Part shown: one piece after another, positions 1 to 11,320 of the stretch
Numbering within the stretch: position 1 is the first letter of the stretch
Layout: the number at the start of each line of letters is the position of its first letter
Origin: Dipylidium caninum
Taxonomy: Eukaryota; Platyhelminthes; Cestoda; Cyclophyllidea; Dipylidiidae
Direction of reading: 5' to 3'
Assembly: GCA_017562135.1 (NCBI GenBank)
Contig: QEYB01000468.1
Coordinates: 70,869-134,868, forward strand
DNA length: 64,000 nucleotides
Notes under the pieces: generated by a model
Databases searched by the model: none
Told to the model about the DNA's origin: nothing
Seen by the model: only the letters and a program-made list of their open reading frames with translations
Translations under genes and position numbers: made by a program

Positions 1-668
1 TGTTTATAGAAATAACGTGTTGACCTGTTCAAGTAGGCAAAAGTTGACATTCGCAAGCTGGTATACGAGGACATTAACCTGGCCCCATTACTCATACCTA
101 CACATGCAATCTAGATAAGAATTTTGAGCAAAATTATTCCAGAAAAAGAGTTAGTATGACTACTTTTACTACCTAATGTCGTCTCAATTAACTGACCACT
201 GAGGTGTTACCCAACGAAAAGAAATAAACTCTTTGTAAAAAATTTGACAATACACTATCAAAGCAAATGTTAATTTATAAACATCTCGGATGTGTAGTTA
301 TTATCGGGATAAGGTCTCCGTGCAGTATACATAATGTTGAGAGGGAGAAATCTGTTTTGGACGTGCGAGAAAAAAAATATTTAATCAAGATAATAAAACA
401 CACGAGAGATTTCGTGGGCTGCCCCAACTAAAATGGTAGTGTATTGTGCAAAGAAGAACACATTAAAATCTCAATGAGATTTTAAAGGGTCATACATCAC
501 TTAACACCTGATCCAAGTATTAGGAAAAAAATAGAACTATCTATAAATAAGGTGTAGGTTCACGGTATTTAGAGAATTTAAAAAGTTTGAATTATAATCC
601 AGAATTTTGCAATAAGTACGCAGACGAAAAAGTCCTCAAAAATTCCAGCAATAAAATGTTGAACTCAC
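1..668. other. Intron of the MARK-like gene
   Basis: AT-rich sequence downstream of the third kinase exon. I looked on the minus strand for the next kinase exon (the VKLFEVIET region of the family) and did not find it, so this is read as intron. Confidence 0.5.
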
Positions 669-2197
669 CAATGTTAGGATGATTGAGTTGCTTCATAACA
701 TTCACTTCGCGAAAAAGCTGTAAGAATTAAAGTGCGGGTTACATCACTGACACAAAACCACTGAAATGGGAGGCCAGACGAGTGCGCACATGTGCGCTAA
801 TTTGCATTTAGACGAACGAAGAAGGCTCGTTACTAATACTGTCGTCCACATTACGCTAGATAAATGAAAGAACCGAAAGGTACATGTGTGAATTTAAAGG
901 ATCACTCCCTGAAAAACTCCATAATTGAGAGTCAAAATACAGCAAATAAAGACCGAGAAATACAAACTTCCGTGGGTGATTAAAGAAGTAGACGGGAAAT
1001 TATGATGTGTCAATATGGCTTGCCTCCCTCAGCTTTCTCAGAACTTAACGCCTTTATGTGGATGGAATATATCGCATCGGGAAGCGGCAGCCAATCGCAA
1101 ACACTATGGAATTGCGTCATTCAGTGGACGACGTATGCACACCCGCGGGTGAATATATTTTCGTCGCTCTCGTTGTTTGTGCATTTGACGGTTAGGGTTA
1201 AGGGGAAAGGGGTGGCGGTGAGGCGACAAGTATGGGTAACGAAAAGCGCAAACTCACCTTGTTGAGGCTCGCAAGATTGAGTTTTCCCTTGTCAATCACC
1301 TTCACGGCAACCTGCGACAAAGGAACATACAAACAATAAGCGCCTATAAGTACACGAAACAGAATGCAAAGGGCTAAAATACATGACGCAAAGACGAGTA
1401 GACAGTAAGTGACCCAACATTTTTGAGTTAGTCCTGAAAAAAGCGAACTTCAATGAAAGGAGCAAGGCATGAGCAAGGTATGCTTAGTTTGTCATTACTA
1501 CCAACATTATCAGCGAAGGTATCAACTAGGTTGTGTTAGGCCAAATACGACGCATAGGGAGCATACAATTTCCAGCGGTATCGCTTGCAGAGACATCAAT
1601 GAATGTGCCTAGTGTGCTTTTCAGATTACCCATTATAGATCAACAATAAATAAACTCATTCACAACAGGAATCTTGGGAAAATACAGTATATAAAGAAAA
1701 CCGAATTTCACGAAATAGTTTTATTATAAAAATTGCCTGAGAGAATACTGTCACCCAATTTCGGTAACATGCGCTCATTCACGACGAGTGTCAAAAAAAT
1801 TCAGTCATGTAAGCTTTAAAAATAAACATGGCTTACCCCTACACGTAAACAAAGGGACAAGTAACGTCTACTAAAGAAGTGACAATTGATTTACCTCCTT
1901 TTTGGTTGTTATATGCTGAGCGAGTTTAACTTTAGCAAAGTTGCCACTGCCAATAGTGCGAATCAGCTTGTACTTGCCAACGTGTGGCTGATCGCGCCAA
2001 GCACGCTTGGCCGGAGGAGGGGCTGTGCCGGTGGTGACCGCATTGGCAGGAGGGGTATTGTCGCTGGCCGAACGTTTTTCTGCTACGCTACCGATGTCTG
2101 AGGGCAAGGGAGCAGACGCAGAAGAGTCATCTTTGTGACTCTCTTCAACTGCTCCACCTACGCCGGATTTGCTGTTGTTGTTGAACAAATAGACCAT
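669..2197 (-). CDS. MARK: MARK/Par-1 family Ser/Thr kinase, N-terminal exons (partial)
   Basis: Three minus-strand exons are visible: 1895-2197 with the ATG, 1258-1311 and 669-717, all with GT/AG ends. The 101-codon first exon has an acidic, Ser/Pro-rich leader of about 70 residues, then [13 protein letters not shown], the glycine-rich ATP loop (GxGxF), ending TTKKE. Exon 2 gives [18 protein letters not shown] with the catalytic lysine (VAVK). Exon 3 gives [16 protein letters not shown] with the alpha-C glutamate (FREV). This order and wording is that of microtubule-affinity regulating kinases, which phosphorylate tubulin-binding proteins and set cell polarity. The rest of the kinase domain, UBA and KA1 domains must lie beyond the left edge. 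Introns of about 580 and 540 bases are much larger than those of the neighbouring genes. The assignment to MARK rather than a SIK/BRSK relative rests on these three short exons. Confidence 0.9.
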
Positions 2198-4482
2198 TCT
2201 GAAGAGGAATTAATGAGTCGAATTTTACAATACTTCCCCCAATAGTAGTGGTAATTATATAAATGGCTACAGCACTCAAAAAACGAAAATAGAATCATCA
2301 ACATTTTTCTGAACTTTCAGTCACTAGACACGGAACGTACGGGATTCTTCACGGATGATTCAAACATAGACAGGAATTCAAACGGACAATTCGCATTACC
2401 AAATTCCTCGACTGCGGATACAGGTAGTAGGAATTAAGCAACAAATATTGACGACCTAAGATAGTTACAAAACCCGTATCACTCAAATACTTGGCGTCAT
2501 GGAAAACGTGAATTTTTCACTTAACTACTCAATGTAGAGTGAAACAGTTAAAGTTCTGAATAATGACAAGTAACACGTAAAAATACAAGTAACTTTAATT
2601 AAAAATTTCGCGTTACAAAAACAGCTTACCATATTGCTTGAGAGACTATCAGGTTGGGCCGATATAGAGTTTGTGACAGCAGACATTAGCGATTCTGAAA
2701 GCGATAATACGTTTCCAAAATTAGTTACGTTATCTTATCATTTAGTAAATTGTATTAAACGAAGTCAATCTAAAGCCTTGAATAACAACAAGGAGAAAGT
2801 TGAAAAAAAATCCAAGTGATAAAGGCAGTATACAGAAATAATTCATATATGAAAACACGATTTGTTAATGAACACATTCCCTTAGGGTTACCTAAGTGCT
2901 AAATGTAAACAGCCATAGAGGAGTAAATGGTGCGTAAATCTACGGAGAACCAAGAAAAAAAATAAAACCAAGTACCAAAGAACCTTACTAAACCGAGAGC
3001 ATAAAAATTCAAAGCTTGAAGAGAGTTGTGTATTTATAAAATAGAAAATTTACATGCAATTAAAACGAAGAAACAAGATTTTGTGGAATTTTAAGAGATG
3101 TAAATGCAAATGGAACAATATCCGATAATGATTAAGCTCAGACAGTCCATGAACTTTCATTGATTAAAGAATAATTTCGTGTAACAAAGACAGATCAGAT
3201 TTGTCTATACAGATAATGTAGGCATGAGGCATATTATGCATATAACGATATAGTAAAATAACGTTAACGTTATTTGAAGAAGCGATAATTATTCCATTCA
3301 CAACGATATTTAAGTAGTAGCCATAGAGAAAACATGAATATCGCTGAAAATCTAATCAAAAATTGAGAAATATGAATGTTTCAACGCAAAACACCCCAAT
3401 ACGTTACTGTCCGAATAACTCGGCGAGATTATGTATATACGGATGAGTCAACGTTTTGTTTGAGATTTTATAAACAGGTTAAAAGTTGTCGGTAGTGCCG
3501 CCGGGTACATAAAGCGTGTTAGTCATTCAAAGGCACTGAAGATAAAATGGTCTGAGCCTAGTAAAAGTAGATCCTAAGTAAGAAAAATGGCTAAAAATAA
3601 CTGAAAATCCGGAGAATTAGCCAATTCTAAGCCTCGGCGGGATGACGGAATATTACAAATAAAGAAAGCTATGAGCAAGTGTTAACAATCCGTAACCTCT
3701 TAACCCTGCCAACGAATTTATATAGACACGGCACCGTTAATATTTCCGGAGCGGAACGTCAAATGGTGAAGTCAACGCCTGCTCCGGATATTCGCACTAA
3801 CCAAACCCAAGCTACCCCAAGAAACGTCCTTAGTAGGCGCCTCTGTGCAGATTAAGGTGCCTATAAACAAATCATTTAAGAACATGATGATAGTCGGATA
3901 GCTCTAAATAGCAGCAGATGCCTTGTAGATAGCATTTGTTAGAGAAAGTTGGAATATTGATGAAACATACGGTACTCCATGACATACCTCGCAATTAAAG
4001 AGAGTATTACTGCGCGATTGATTTACCCCTAAAAATTCTAAGGCGTAGGGACAAAAAATGGAAATTATATCTAACTTTGAACACGTTTGGAAAATGGCAA
4101 TTCATAAGGTTGTTATTAATATTGTCACAAACAAATGATTTCCCACGATATGATCTAGCTTGGCCCTGGTTTTCACCATTATTTCGTTTTGTTAAACGTA
4201 TACATTTCATGTCATACGGGAGCTTTCTTACGTTAGCATTCATTTTTTCAACTACGTGGGGGTTCATTTTATTTCAAGATGCAGTTCCCATCGTCCTAAT
4301 GATTATTCATACGACTTGTAAATGGCAACAGATTTAATCCGAAACCTTTATAGTCATAAAACACGTATTTATCCCTGACGTCATAATCGGATTTCGCTCC
4401 ATATCTTTTGGTGACAGATGGGGTACTGTCTCAATCAACAGATATGTTTAATCATATAATGTCACATATCATTAGACTTCTA
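2198..4482. other. AT-rich interval without a recognised gene
   Basis: It should contain the MARK 5' leader and promoter at its left end. Short open frames occur on both strands around 4007-4337 but overlap each other in opposite directions, show no splice-linked continuation and match nothing I recognise. Confidence 0.4.
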
Positions 4483-4965
4483 CTAATTATCCCCATTTTT
4501 CAAATTCACATCCAATTTTTCGTAGTATTCGGTCATGGGTACTTCTGCGACATTGTAACGTAAAATGGGTTCTTTATTATTTAAGGCATGAGGCCGAAAC
4601 TTTTCGAAAATGACTGGATGTTAGGCCGTCAACTGCGCATGGCGATTTCTGAACATTCCATAATTGCCAAGAATCCATAACGGATTTTCACGTTAACCGG
4701 CATAAGTAACTCAGAATTGTGCTAACCACAACTATGCAGTAGCACTTTAAAGTTACTTAGACGTTGACTTTAAAGGTAATTAGAAGTTGTTGCTTACTTA
4801 ATTACGATGACTCAAACGTAAACTTGCCAGAGCAGTTGTTTCCATAACACAACCCAAGGACAGGTTAAAACACACGAGGAGCCTGAATGCAAAGACGCTT
4901 ATTGTGGTGAAAAATAATTTCTCACCTCTATAACGTACAGTTTTTGTCCCTACGTATTCGTCCAT
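4483..4965 (-). CDS. Candidate small two-exon gene, unknown function (56 aa)
   Basis: Exon 1 (4926-4965) begins with ATG and reads MDEYVGTKTVRYR, ending in phase 1 at a G|GTGAG donor. Exon 2 (4483-4613) follows a CAG acceptor in the matching phase. It reads through IFEKFRPHALNNKEP and RYNVAEVPMTEYYEK to a TAG stop. The 312-base intron has consensus ends and the joined frame stays open, giving a basic, soluble-looking 56-residue protein with no signal peptide or membrane segment. I do not recognise the family. The evidence is frame and phase agreement plus the position head to head with TBP. An extra exon inside the intron is possible, and chance is not excluded. Confidence 0.35.
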
Positions 4966-5146
4966 TGCAGGCTTGCCTTTCAATAAAAATTTTGCTGAAA
5001 AGCACTCGAATTTATTATCAAATGTGGCTATTTAGTCCGTATCAGAAACATTCACTTTACTTTCTTACTTCATTACCACCTTGGAATGATGATGATGCTG
5101 GTGCACCTGTGCTGAGCTTTACGTGTTCATCCTCTGCGCACCAACT
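4966..5146. promoter_or_regulatory. Possible shared promoter between the 56-aa gene and TBP
   Basis: The two proposed start codons are divergent and only 181 bases apart. No TATA box is obvious. A bidirectional promoter is inferred from spacing alone and depends on the reality of the minus-strand gene and on TBP starting at 5147. Confidence 0.25.
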
Positions 5147-6242
5147 ATGGATGGCGCGCCTCCGCAGTACGCCGATAAACCAGAAGCATCGGCACCCCTT
5201 GTTATACATAAATTTGTTCCATCACGTCCTAAAGTTGATTTACTTGAAGGTCTCTCGGAGCCCGTTATATAGTTTGTTCCTTTTTGCTCATGCATTCGTA
5301 AAGTAATGTCGTTTCTTCGGTGGATTTATCCTGTCAAATTGAGTTGAGAAAGGTTGTTATGCATATCAGGAATGCCGAATACAATCCAAGGCGGTTTACT
5401 GGTTGCGTTATTAGGCTTAGGGAACCGCGTGTAACCTGTCTGCTTTTTAGCACCGGTAAAATGGTTACCACGGGCGGCAGGTCAAACAATCCAATAATTT
5501 AGGTGCTCGGAAATGCGCACGAGTTATACAGAAACTTGGTTTTCCGGTAAGTGATGGCTGCACTTGCTTACAAATGTCCCAGGTGCAGTTCAACAATTTC
5601 CGGATCCAAAACGTAGTTGGTATAGTAGATCTAAAGTTTCCCATTCGCCTTGAAGGTTTACTCATGGCAAACGAACAAATGTCACAGTAAGTTGTACCCT
5701 TTAAACTGTAGAGACGCGTGATATATGTAAATATAGTCTGAATTCATGCATAATACGAGTTTATTTCTAACACTTATGTTTTTTCGTATTCCTTTTGATA
5801 TGAACCTGAAATATTTCCTGGCCTTATTTATCGGATTATTAATCCAAAACTGGTGTTCCTCATCTTCGTAAATGGAAAAGTCATTATAACTGGTTAGTGT
5901 GCTCTGTTTTTAGCCTTAGTCTAATTGCCTATGCGCGTATTTCGGTCTGAGTATTATGTTTAGTGAAATCTGTGTCGTGTGTTTCATTTTTCTTTATGTC
6001 GGCTTCAATTCTTTTCCTGATATCATGTTATCTTCTGTATGTGTGATGGATTTTTTGTGTGTGTGTGTAAGATATCATATGGGTGTGCTGACTTATATAC
6101 TCAAATACTGTTTACACGTATCTAGTAGTCACAAGATTTCTTACAAACAATCCTTTCTCTAGGTGCGAAATCGGTCGAATTGATTTACGAGGCGCTGAAC
6201 AAGGTATATCCTGTCTTGAGAAACTTCAGAAAAATGCGTTGA
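5147..6242 (+). CDS. TBP: TATA-box-binding protein (TBP), five exons, two one-base lesions
   Basis: TBP nucleates the RNA polymerase II preinitiation complex by bending TATA DNA. Exons are 5147-5271, 5304-5546, 5583-5686, 5798-5892 and 6163-6242. The first gives a short N-terminal arm; the rest form the two-repeat saddle. Repeat one contains [36 protein letters not shown] and [11 protein letters not shown]. After [14 protein letters not shown], repeat two has [45 protein letters not shown] and the C-terminal [21 protein letters not shown] and the overall fit favour TBP over TBP-like factor. Introns 1 and 2 are only 32 and 36 bases. Two anomalies: one base is missing around 5499 (the family needs one more before the LGARK codons), and intron 3 (5687-5797) ends in TG rather than AG. 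Each would be cured by a single inserted base, so consensus error is the simplest reading; a decayed copy is the alternative. The ATG choice is uncertain because upstream exons may exist. Confidence 0.87.
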
Positions 6243-6343
6243 ATATTTTTTGAATTTCATTTTATTTTACTGTTACGTGCTCTTGCTCTTGTGGATAATT
6301 ATCTTGTATGTGTATTGAGCTGAAAGTTTTTCGGGATATGATT

Positions 6344-6349
6344 AATAAA
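6344..6349 (+). terminator. Candidate polyadenylation signal AATAAA for TBP
   Basis: AATAAA about 100 bases past the TBP stop codon in a T-rich 3' region. Position only; no transcript evidence. Confidence 0.35.
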
Positions 6350-7159
6350 TGTGGATAAATGCCATTAATGTTTTTAATGAGTTGAATAATGTTTACAACT
6401 GTGAATCCTTTTAAAAAAACTGCGGTCTTGAAATGTGTTATTTTGTAATTGAATTCAACGTGAAGATATAGGATTGTACAACGTTGGAGAGTGAGATTCG
6501 GTGTGGCCCTTTTGGAAGTCGTGTTCTGTGTTGTGCATACACTGCGTTCTGTGATAGTCTCGCGGGCCTTGTCATTCTAGCGTAAAGGGGTAAATTTGCA
6601 AAACGAGTGTGGAACCGGGGTCTCGTCGAGGAGAAGTGAGATACAAGTAGTAATTAGGAGAAGGGGTTGATGAGTGTGCGAAGTGCGTGGGCCTTAGGCC
6701 CTCGGCCGGCGGAGGGGGTGGTGTGTTGTCCGGATTCAAATTGGATTTGAGACATCATCCCAATAAGGTAGTGGCATTAGACATTGATCCAGTTTGCAGT
6801 CTAAGGTCTAAAGCCAGGTTTCATGGGTAACAACGTCGTTCCTACAAATTTGGACTTGTGTAAATTTCCACTGTTTTAGAAAAAGAAATTTTATTATAAT
6901 TAAAGCGAAGTTATCATGTGAAACCTATTATTGCACACGAATTGTGGTTCCATGATAATCGACGTGCAAATATTTTATCATTTGCGCTTAGTCTCTCACC
7001 AATGAAATCCTTATTTATTATGGTTTGAATGAATTTTCATAAATTGTACCGTGGAAAACGGTGGTCCACGATCTAAGTTAATTTATTTAAAACGGCAATT
7101 TTAAAGGAATTTTGTTTGAATCCTCCAGGATAGTACAAGCGCAGGTTGTGCGTAACAGA
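6350..7159. other. TBP to RPL37A spacer
   Basis: T- and G-rich, no recognised coding exon. Its right part should contain the RPL37A promoter and a 5' leader joined to the isolated ATG exon at 7160. Confidence 0.4.
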
Positions 7160-7509
7160 ATGGTACGGATATTTGCGTGGATAACGTTTTACAAATTTAG
7201 GCGAAGCGCACTAAGAAAGTTGGCATTGTCGGGAAATATGGTACTCGCTATGGAGCCTCGTTGAGGAAAACTGTCAAGAAGATTGAAGTCAGCCAACACG
7301 CTACTTACAATTGTAATTTTTGCGGGAAGGTACTACATGTTGCTTATACATTTGGGATGTAGGAAGCACTACGACGCAAAGCCGCTGGCATTTGGTCGTG
7401 TAAACGGTGTGGTAAGCAAGTTGCCGGTGGCGCATATGTCTGCAGTACAACAGCTGCTGTGACTACCCGTGCCGCCATACGCCGGCTCCGGGAAACCCTT
7501 AAGGCGTGA
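7160..7509 (+). CDS. RPL37A: 60S ribosomal protein eL43 (RPL37A)
   Basis: Structural protein of the large cytosolic ribosomal subunit. The coding part of exon 1 is only the ATG (7160-7162), followed by a 38-base intron, exon 2 (7201-7329), a 33-base intron and exon 3 (7363-7509). The joined product is 92 residues, the usual length of the family. It opens [20 protein letters not shown]. The zinc-ribbon cysteines are in place: CNFC in exon 2 and CKRC in exon 3, the second pair split from the first by the intron. The end reads [15 protein letters not shown]. Having the start codon on its own exon is common in ribosomal protein genes. All splice sites are GT/AG and the frame is intact. Confidence 0.97.
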
Positions 7510-8261
7510 AACGTCTCATTACATGTTTATTAAGTACCCACATTCGCCTTATTACGTGGCACGTCACTGGTATTTAGGCTCTTGGGGGATGGACTTTATT
7601 ACGTACCGAGATAGGCTGTCATTTTTGCGTCAAGGGAATTAGGATACTCCATATAGGCACTACCTTTCTCGAATCACTTGTTCTTGAAATCGATATCGCA
7701 TCAGTACTCGTCGGTTACCTTGCTATTTCTGCTTCGACTTTACCACTAAACATGTTTTGGATCTCGCATTCCGTGTTCACGACAGTCTCGCGGCTTAGCA
7801 ATCCGTACGGGACCTTCTGCCCATACCCCGAGGTTGGATTGCGGCTTAAGGAGTGACAAACCCCAAAAAAACGTGCTATCGGCGGGAAATTTGCCCCACC
7901 GAGCCCTCCGTCTATGGTGCTGGGGCAATTTCGTTAGTTGGGGAAGGGTGTTGAGCTGTCATTCCTCCGGGCGTGGGTGCCCACCCAAGGGAGAACGATT
8001 GTTGGGCTCCGACGATAAGTCAGGCATATCAAGACTAGCGAGAACACTATGAGTAGGTGCAAGTAAACGCGAGTACCGGTTGAGGAGGCCGCACTGCTAT
8101 GGGGTACGTTCGTGACCCGCCGAGGTAGCCAAAATGCCAACTAAATCAACTTTGGAAAAGCCGTCTGATGGTCATATAGCACAAGCTAAGCAGTAGTATT
8201 TACTTCGCTTTGCCAAATATAAAATCAACGGAAATCAAATCAGAGGGGAAACCAATGGCAA
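7510..8261. other. Convergent 3' spacer between RPL37A and TMEM9
   Basis: The two genes point at each other here. Overlapping open frames around 7746-8140 occur on both strands and look like chance. No RNA gene or repeat was recognised. Confidence 0.4.
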
Positions 8262-9059
8262 TTAGTTAAGGATAGTTCGCTCGTTGAAGACGCGGTCCCG
8301 TTGCGCTTCTGTCCGATCCATCCAACGAGACTGCTGCTCGCGGGCCCGGTTGACCACGGCGTTGCTTCCCCCTGATAGGCCTCTGGAACCGGAGGCCTCA
8401 CTACCGGCTCGCACGGCATCTAGGGTGAATGCAATAAATTCTAGAGAAACGAGTAATGTCGCTAATTACAAGTCTCAACAACGATTTTAGATAACAGCAC
8501 TCAGGAGACGAACTTCACGGAAGAGCGATCACTGTACTTACTGGTCCTTTGGGGAGGAAGTAGATAACTCCGGAAAGTGCGTATTGTTTTCGAGGATGAG
8601 AGTGTGTTTTGCTGGAAACCCAATAAGGCCTTGCGGCCTCTTGTTGCCAGGAATGGTTCCAGAATAAGCATGAAGACAAGATAAAGCGAAAGCGTCGACA
8701 ATATGGCCACAATCATAATTACAACAACCTAAGTAAATTGGTAAATAATAGCAACGTACCTTGATAGTTGCTGTGTTCCGAACTTGGTATTTGCAATCAC
8801 AATAAGGACACAGACTAGATTTGTCTTCCAACATTATGGGACATGTACTAATACGCATTAAATGAGAACGGCACTACCATTTTTCTGAAGGAATGGACTT
8901 AACGTACACCGACCGCTTAGGTTCTGTTGAGGACTCATTTGAAACCTTCGGAACTGAGTGATCAACGCAGACACATTTGCACCTCGCATCTTCATAAGCA
9001 GCGTCCCCCTGGACCGCACAGTACAGAAACACAAATGCAAGAAGGACCGCCCTCACCAT
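8262..9059 (-). CDS. TMEM9: TMEM9 family type I lysosomal/endosomal membrane protein
   Basis: Four minus-strand exons (8878-9059, 8760-8847, 8542-8728, 8262-8419) join to 204 residues; the human protein is about 183. Residues 1-20 form a signal peptide (MVRAVLLAFVFLYCAVQGDA). The lumenal part has the family's cysteine pattern: RCKCVC, KCTC and CPYCDCKYQ, followed by NTATIK. The membrane segment is at about 91-116 (VVVIMIVAILSTLSLYLVFM...LEPF). The cytosolic tail ends VVNRAREQQSRWMDRTEAQR then DRVFNERTILN, matching the conserved C terminus. TMEM9 proteins act at endosomes and lysosomes; the vertebrate one has been linked to V-ATPase and to CLC transporters. Introns 1 and 2 are only 30 and 31 bases, both with GT/AG ends. 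The ATG at 9059 is the first in frame and starts the signal peptide. Confidence 0.95.
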
Positions 9060-9161
9060 TTTATAATGACTCGACACTTAGGTAATTAAAATAAACAACT
9101 GAAAATTACACTGGCATTAACAGCGTTTTGGTACCTACAATGGAGAGCTGATAATCGGGGC

Positions 9162-9374
9162 CTACCTTAAATCCTCTTTTAGAGTCAAATATTTGGAGCG
9201 AATTCTGACCACTCCTATTATTATATGTTTCTTCGTTTTGAGACTACCATGTCGATATTGATGCTTAGCCCTCAAATATTTTTTGTAAAACTCGCTAATT
9301 ATATCATCTTGCTTTGGGTCTGGGAGATCATCCAGTATTCGAAATACTAATTGCACCAGCACCTTGCTCAATTC
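9162..9374 (-). CDS. Possible terminal exon of an unrecognised gene upstream of TMEM9
   Basis: After a CTAG acceptor the frame runs 70 codons to TAA. It is charged and soluble in character, with LDDLPDPKQDDIISEFYKKY in its first half. It would end 100 bases before the TMEM9 start on the same strand. A competing frame of the same DNA reads LVCKNYGWLVDCARN before a stop near 9365, so the true reading is unsettled. No upstream exon was fixed and no family is recognised. Confidence 0.25.
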   Translation of the reverse strand, partial: ELSKVLVQLVFRILDDLPDPKQDDIISEFYKKYLRAKHQYRHGSLKTKKHIIIGVVRIRSKYLTLKEDLR

Positions 9375-10579
9375 CTAGCACAGTCCACCAGCCAACCGTA
9401 ATTCTTGCAAACCAAACCGACGATCGAATCCGAGCCAAAATGTAAACCTAGGTGTAATAGCCCCAAAATATCTATTCCTAATTGCCTAACACTTGCAAAC
9501 CTCAGAACAAATATGCAGGTAAGTAGAACGACACCGCGTCTTCCCCAATTTTTCCAAATTCCATGATTCTAGTGAGGGGATTTCTCTTAATCAGAGATGG
9601 AGGATTGTATTCAAAATGCATTCAAAGACGCATTTAAAGTGTTCTAAATAGGCCAGCTCGTGCTGTGAACACCGGCTCCTACCCATAAAACATAAAAGGA
9701 CGATAGATACTGAAATTGCACCTCTTGCAAAGATATCTCAAAACACGTCTTTTTCAGTCATATTCCTGAATGAAACAGGCAAAGTCGAAGTATATCACTG
9801 AAAAAATTGTTAACTGCTAACACTTTTTCACAAACCAGTCGCGCATATCTGGTTGCTAAACGCCAATATCCATGCATTGCTATGAATTTTAAAATAGTAA
9901 CAATTTTGTCCTTGTGCGAGAAATGCGGAACGAGGATAGATAGCAGAAGATAATTGTTTTGCAATGTGATAAGCATATACAGTATGGGAAATTCCCAACA
10001 GTACCAAATAAAAGCCAGCTAGTAAGACCTAAACTAGCTTATGCGATATGATCCAAGAAAAAAGGCTTTACTCGAGATGGTTAAAACGCCAATTGCTACA
10101 GGAATAATGAGAACAACACTAGTAGCAAATAATGGGACAGGGCCTAATAAGACATTACTAAACAATTAAATTGTGGATTGATATTATGATGACCCAAAGT
10201 GGAAGGTAAACTATGTTTTCATAGTAGGTGTTTTTTGTGATTAAATTATGTTGTGTTTCTCCGCAGATATTATCTCATGAGGCTTGGGTTTATTATCGGG
10301 GTTGACTACTGTCCATGGAAAACATATATATATGTTAGGTGCTTAAAGGGTATATTGAGGATAAACGAGACGCTCATTTAGGTAATGTTATATAATCGGT
10401 TCAATTTACTCTACGACGTAATTTATCCTCTGATTAGCACTATTTGCTCACGTAACTCCTAGCCAATGCCACTTTTACTTTTCAGTACTTTGAAGGATTT
10501 TCCTTAAGCAGAAATTTAAGATGGCTGCAAATGTATTATTTTCGGCTTATTTTGATAAAGAAATGTCGTTGTTACTATA
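9375..10579. other. AT-rich interval without a supported gene
   Basis: Scattered short frames only, including a 72-codon minus-strand frame at 9758-9976 with no splice support. Confidence 0.35.
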
Positions 10580-11020
10580 ATGTACATAGGAAAAACGCAC
10601 TTCTCCACCCCAAAATATAGTACACCATATCTACTTGATGAAAGCGTGTCTTCTAACCAACACTCTCCCACTCACTCTCATCGAATTTTTGACACTTTAG
10701 TCACATTTGAGGTGAAAGAACAAATTCGAGGAAATTTTTTGAAACGCAGAACCATCTGTAGCAACTTTACACTATGGTGCTACTTTAAAAATGTAAAAGA
10801 AGATCTCATTTATGGCGAAGTAGAATATGATGAGCAGACCTTATACTCCGTGACTCTTGTTCCATTACCTGAGTTACATATCACTATTAATAAGGAAACG
10901 AAACGATATACTTTCTTGCTCGTACCACTTGGACCCATCAAGAAAATATGCACATTTCTTCAAGTCTACAGGAGATATTCTGTTCCTCGTGCTATCCAAG
11001 TTCAATTTTTGGTGAAGTAA
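10580..11020 (+). CDS. Uncharacterised 146-codon open frame
   Basis: An uninterrupted ATG-to-TAA frame with no signal peptide or membrane segment. The C-terminal half is rich in aromatic and basic residues (KETKRYTFLLVPLGPIKK, LQVYRRYSVPRAIQVQF). No family is recognised. A frame this long is expected about once by chance in a window this size at this base composition, so coding status is open. It could be a single-exon gene or one exon of a larger gene. It lies 300 bases upstream of the first Kunitz gene on the same strand. Confidence 0.3.
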   Translation: MYIGKTHFSTPKYSTPYLLDESVSSNQHSPTHSHRIFDTLVTFEVKEQIRGNFLKRRTICSNFTLWCYFKNVKEDLIYGEVEYDEQTLYSVTLVPLPELHITINKETKRYTFLLVPLGPIKKICTFLQVYRRYSVPRAIQVQFLVK

Positions 11021-11236
11021 CAACCATTATCACAGCCTGCTGATCATTTGAAGAAGCTTAACTGTACCGTCCTCTTTTATCACGTTGATTTCATGTGAAC
11101 ATATTTTAATTACGATTTAACGCGCTAATTTTGTCAAAGGCAGGAGGAAACAACGCCTCTCTTAATGGTACACAGAACATTTATTATGCTCAAAACAGAT
11201 CCTACCCTTCAGACCCGTAAATTGGTCACACATACA

Positions 11237-11253
11237 CTTCCGGTTACCGGAAG
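11237..11253. promoter_or_regulatory. 17-base perfect palindrome of two ETS-like sites
   Basis: CTTCCGGT-T-ACCGGAAG has 8-base arms around one central base and holds two CCGGAAG cores in opposite orientation, the core recognised by ETS-family factors. It sits 16 bases upstream of a TATA-like motif and about 70 bases before the Kunitz start codon, which suggests a promoter element. Factor binding is inferred. Confidence 0.4.
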
Positions 11254-11268
11254 TATTCCAAGGTGGGG

Positions 11269-11276
11269 TATAAGTA
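11269..11276 (+). promoter_or_regulatory. TATA-like element TATAAGTA
   Basis: Lies 52 bases before the first Kunitz ATG, leaving room for a start site and a leader of roughly 20 bases. Motif and position only. Confidence 0.4.
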
Positions 11277-11320
11277 GGGTGGCCGTTATTGGCCCCCCAT
11301 CATGATTTGTCTTCGAGACC

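Noticed and set aside
1190..1206. TTAGGGTTAAGGGG, telomere-like sequence
   Set aside because: Only one full TTAGGG unit, no array, and it lies within a gene intron.
4007..4337. Two opposite 86-codon frames
   Set aside because: They overlap antisense, are AT-rich, and have no splice context or known motif.
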